From an uncultured Eubacteriales bacterium (GTDB taxonomy: Bacteria; Bacillota; Clostridia; Lachnospirales; Anaerotignaceae): DNA of 6,951 nt. Shown here piece after piece: positions 6,552 to 6,951 of the stretch (within the stretch, counting starts at the first letter, position 1; every line of letters starts with the position of its first letter). Below the pieces are notes generated by a model. It was not told the DNA's origin. It made no database searches and saw nothing but the letters and a program-made list of their open reading frames with translations. The position numbers and the translations under genes were made by a program. The stretch is taken from contig URLB01000106.1 in the NCBI GenBank assembly GCA_900548595.1, positions 1 through 6,951 of the forward strand. The letters run 5' to 3'.

Positions 6552-6951
6552 TCACATTCCCTTTATTTTGTTTTGAAGGTCGAAAAGAGTTTGAAGCGCC
6601 TGTATTGGTGTCAGCGACATCACGTCTATTTTATTTATCTCATCAATTATCTGCGTTTCCTGCATATTGAACATATCCATCTGCATTGCCGATTCTTCTG
6701 CCGCCTCTTTTGCCTCATCTGCCAGCTTTTTGGTTTTTTTTGCAATATCCGCGGCATTCAGTTTTTTCAAAATCACATTGGCTCTCTTTATTACTTTGTT
6801 CGGCAGACCCGCAAGCATTGCTACCTGTACTCCGTAACTGTGATCGGCGCCGCCTCTTTTTATCTTTCGGAGGAAAATAATGTCCTCTCCCTCCTCTTTC
6901 ACCGTTATACAGTAATTTTTTACGCCCGGAAGCTTTCCTTCCAGTTCCGTA
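6552..6951 (-). CDS. mutS: DNA mismatch repair protein MutS, C-terminal fragment
   Basis: MutS recognises base mismatches and small loops and, after ATP binding, slides on DNA and recruits MutL. Only the last 132 residues are in the window; the reading frame stays open to the right edge, so the mismatch-binding domain and Walker motifs lie outside. The visible part begins TELEGKLPGVKNY, then continues through DIIFLRKIKRGGADHSYGVQVAMLAGLP, spanning the end of the ATPase domain with its conserved GGADxSYG and LAGLP. A charged, Lys/Ala/Glu-rich helical linker follows. QMDMF (bases 6669-6683) fits the QxxLF-type sliding-clamp binding motif found at the MutS C-terminus. The last 35 or so residues (DEINKID to the end) form the small C-terminal helical oligomerisation segment. 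The GTG at 6902 is an internal Val codon. The stop is TGA at 6552-6554, five bases from the mutL ATG. Confidence 0.97.
   Translation of the reverse strand, partial: TELEGKLPGVKNYCITVKEEGEDIIFLRKIKRGGADHSYGVQVAMLAGLPNKVIKRANVILKKLNAADIAKKTKKLADEAKEAAEESAMQMDMFNMQETQIIDEINKIDVMSLTPIQALQTLFDLQNKIKGM
6558..6564 (-). promoter_or_regulatory. Shine-Dalgarno deciding the mutL start
   Basis: AAAGGGA on the - strand lies within the last codons of mutS. It is 11 bases before the ATG at 6546 but only two before the in-frame GTG at 6555, so the ATG (protein beginning MNKIKLLDD) is the better start. The spacing is somewhat long, so efficiency may be modest. Confidence 0.65.

Noticed and set aside
6553..6555. 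GTG start for mutL giving three extra residues and a stop-start overlap with mutS
   Set aside because: The Shine-Dalgarno would be only two bases away, too close to work; the ATG at 6546 gives the usual MutL N-terminus and better spacing.

Overview
This window looks like a piece of a low-GC Gram-positive (Bacillota) chromosome, most likely from class Clostridia. Four things point there: AT-rich DNA with AGGAG/AGGTG ribosome binding sites, the gene order mutS-mutL-miaA-ynbB, a MutL with the endonuclease motifs found in organisms without MutH, and a class A penicillin-binding protein ending in a cysteine-bearing tail of a kind common in clostridial PBPs. The genus cannot be told from this sequence. 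I see no prophage, insertion sequence, CRISPR array, tRNA or rRNA.

Layout. Positions 1-507 (+ strand) are the 3' end of a gene for a probable class A penicillin-binding protein; its catalytic domains lie outside the window. A strong rho-independent terminator follows at 530-565. Positions 508-835 form the gap between two convergent transcription units. Apart from that terminator and a long hairpin at 765-833, nothing recognisable lies in it. The rest (836-6951, - strand) is one tight gene cluster, read from right to left: mutS (3' end only), mutL, miaA, a ynbB-like PLP enzyme, and a DacF-type D-Ala-D-Ala carboxypeptidase. The gaps are only 5, 8, 15 and 12 bases, two stop codons run into the next gene's Shine-Dalgarno, and no internal promoter or terminator is visible. 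The five genes are therefore probably co-transcribed and end at the 765-833 hairpin.

How the genes fit together. MutS and MutL form the mismatch repair machinery: MutS recognises mismatches and MutL nicks the strand. MiaA puts the isopentenyl group on A37 of tRNAs that read UNN codons. The YnbB-like protein is a fold-type I PLP enzyme of unproven substrate. The carboxypeptidase trims peptidoglycan stem peptides, and the convergent PBP builds and cross-links the same polymer. The left end of the window is therefore a cell-wall locus, and the right end is a conserved housekeeping repair and tRNA-modification operon.

I do not see an undescribed biological system here. The points most worth a second look are the nearly fully paired 69-base hairpin after the carboxypeptidase gene, the strongly basic cytoplasmic tail of that enzyme, the eight-cysteine plus aspartate-rich tail of the PBP, a degenerate clamp-binding motif in MutL, and the absence of hfq after miaA.
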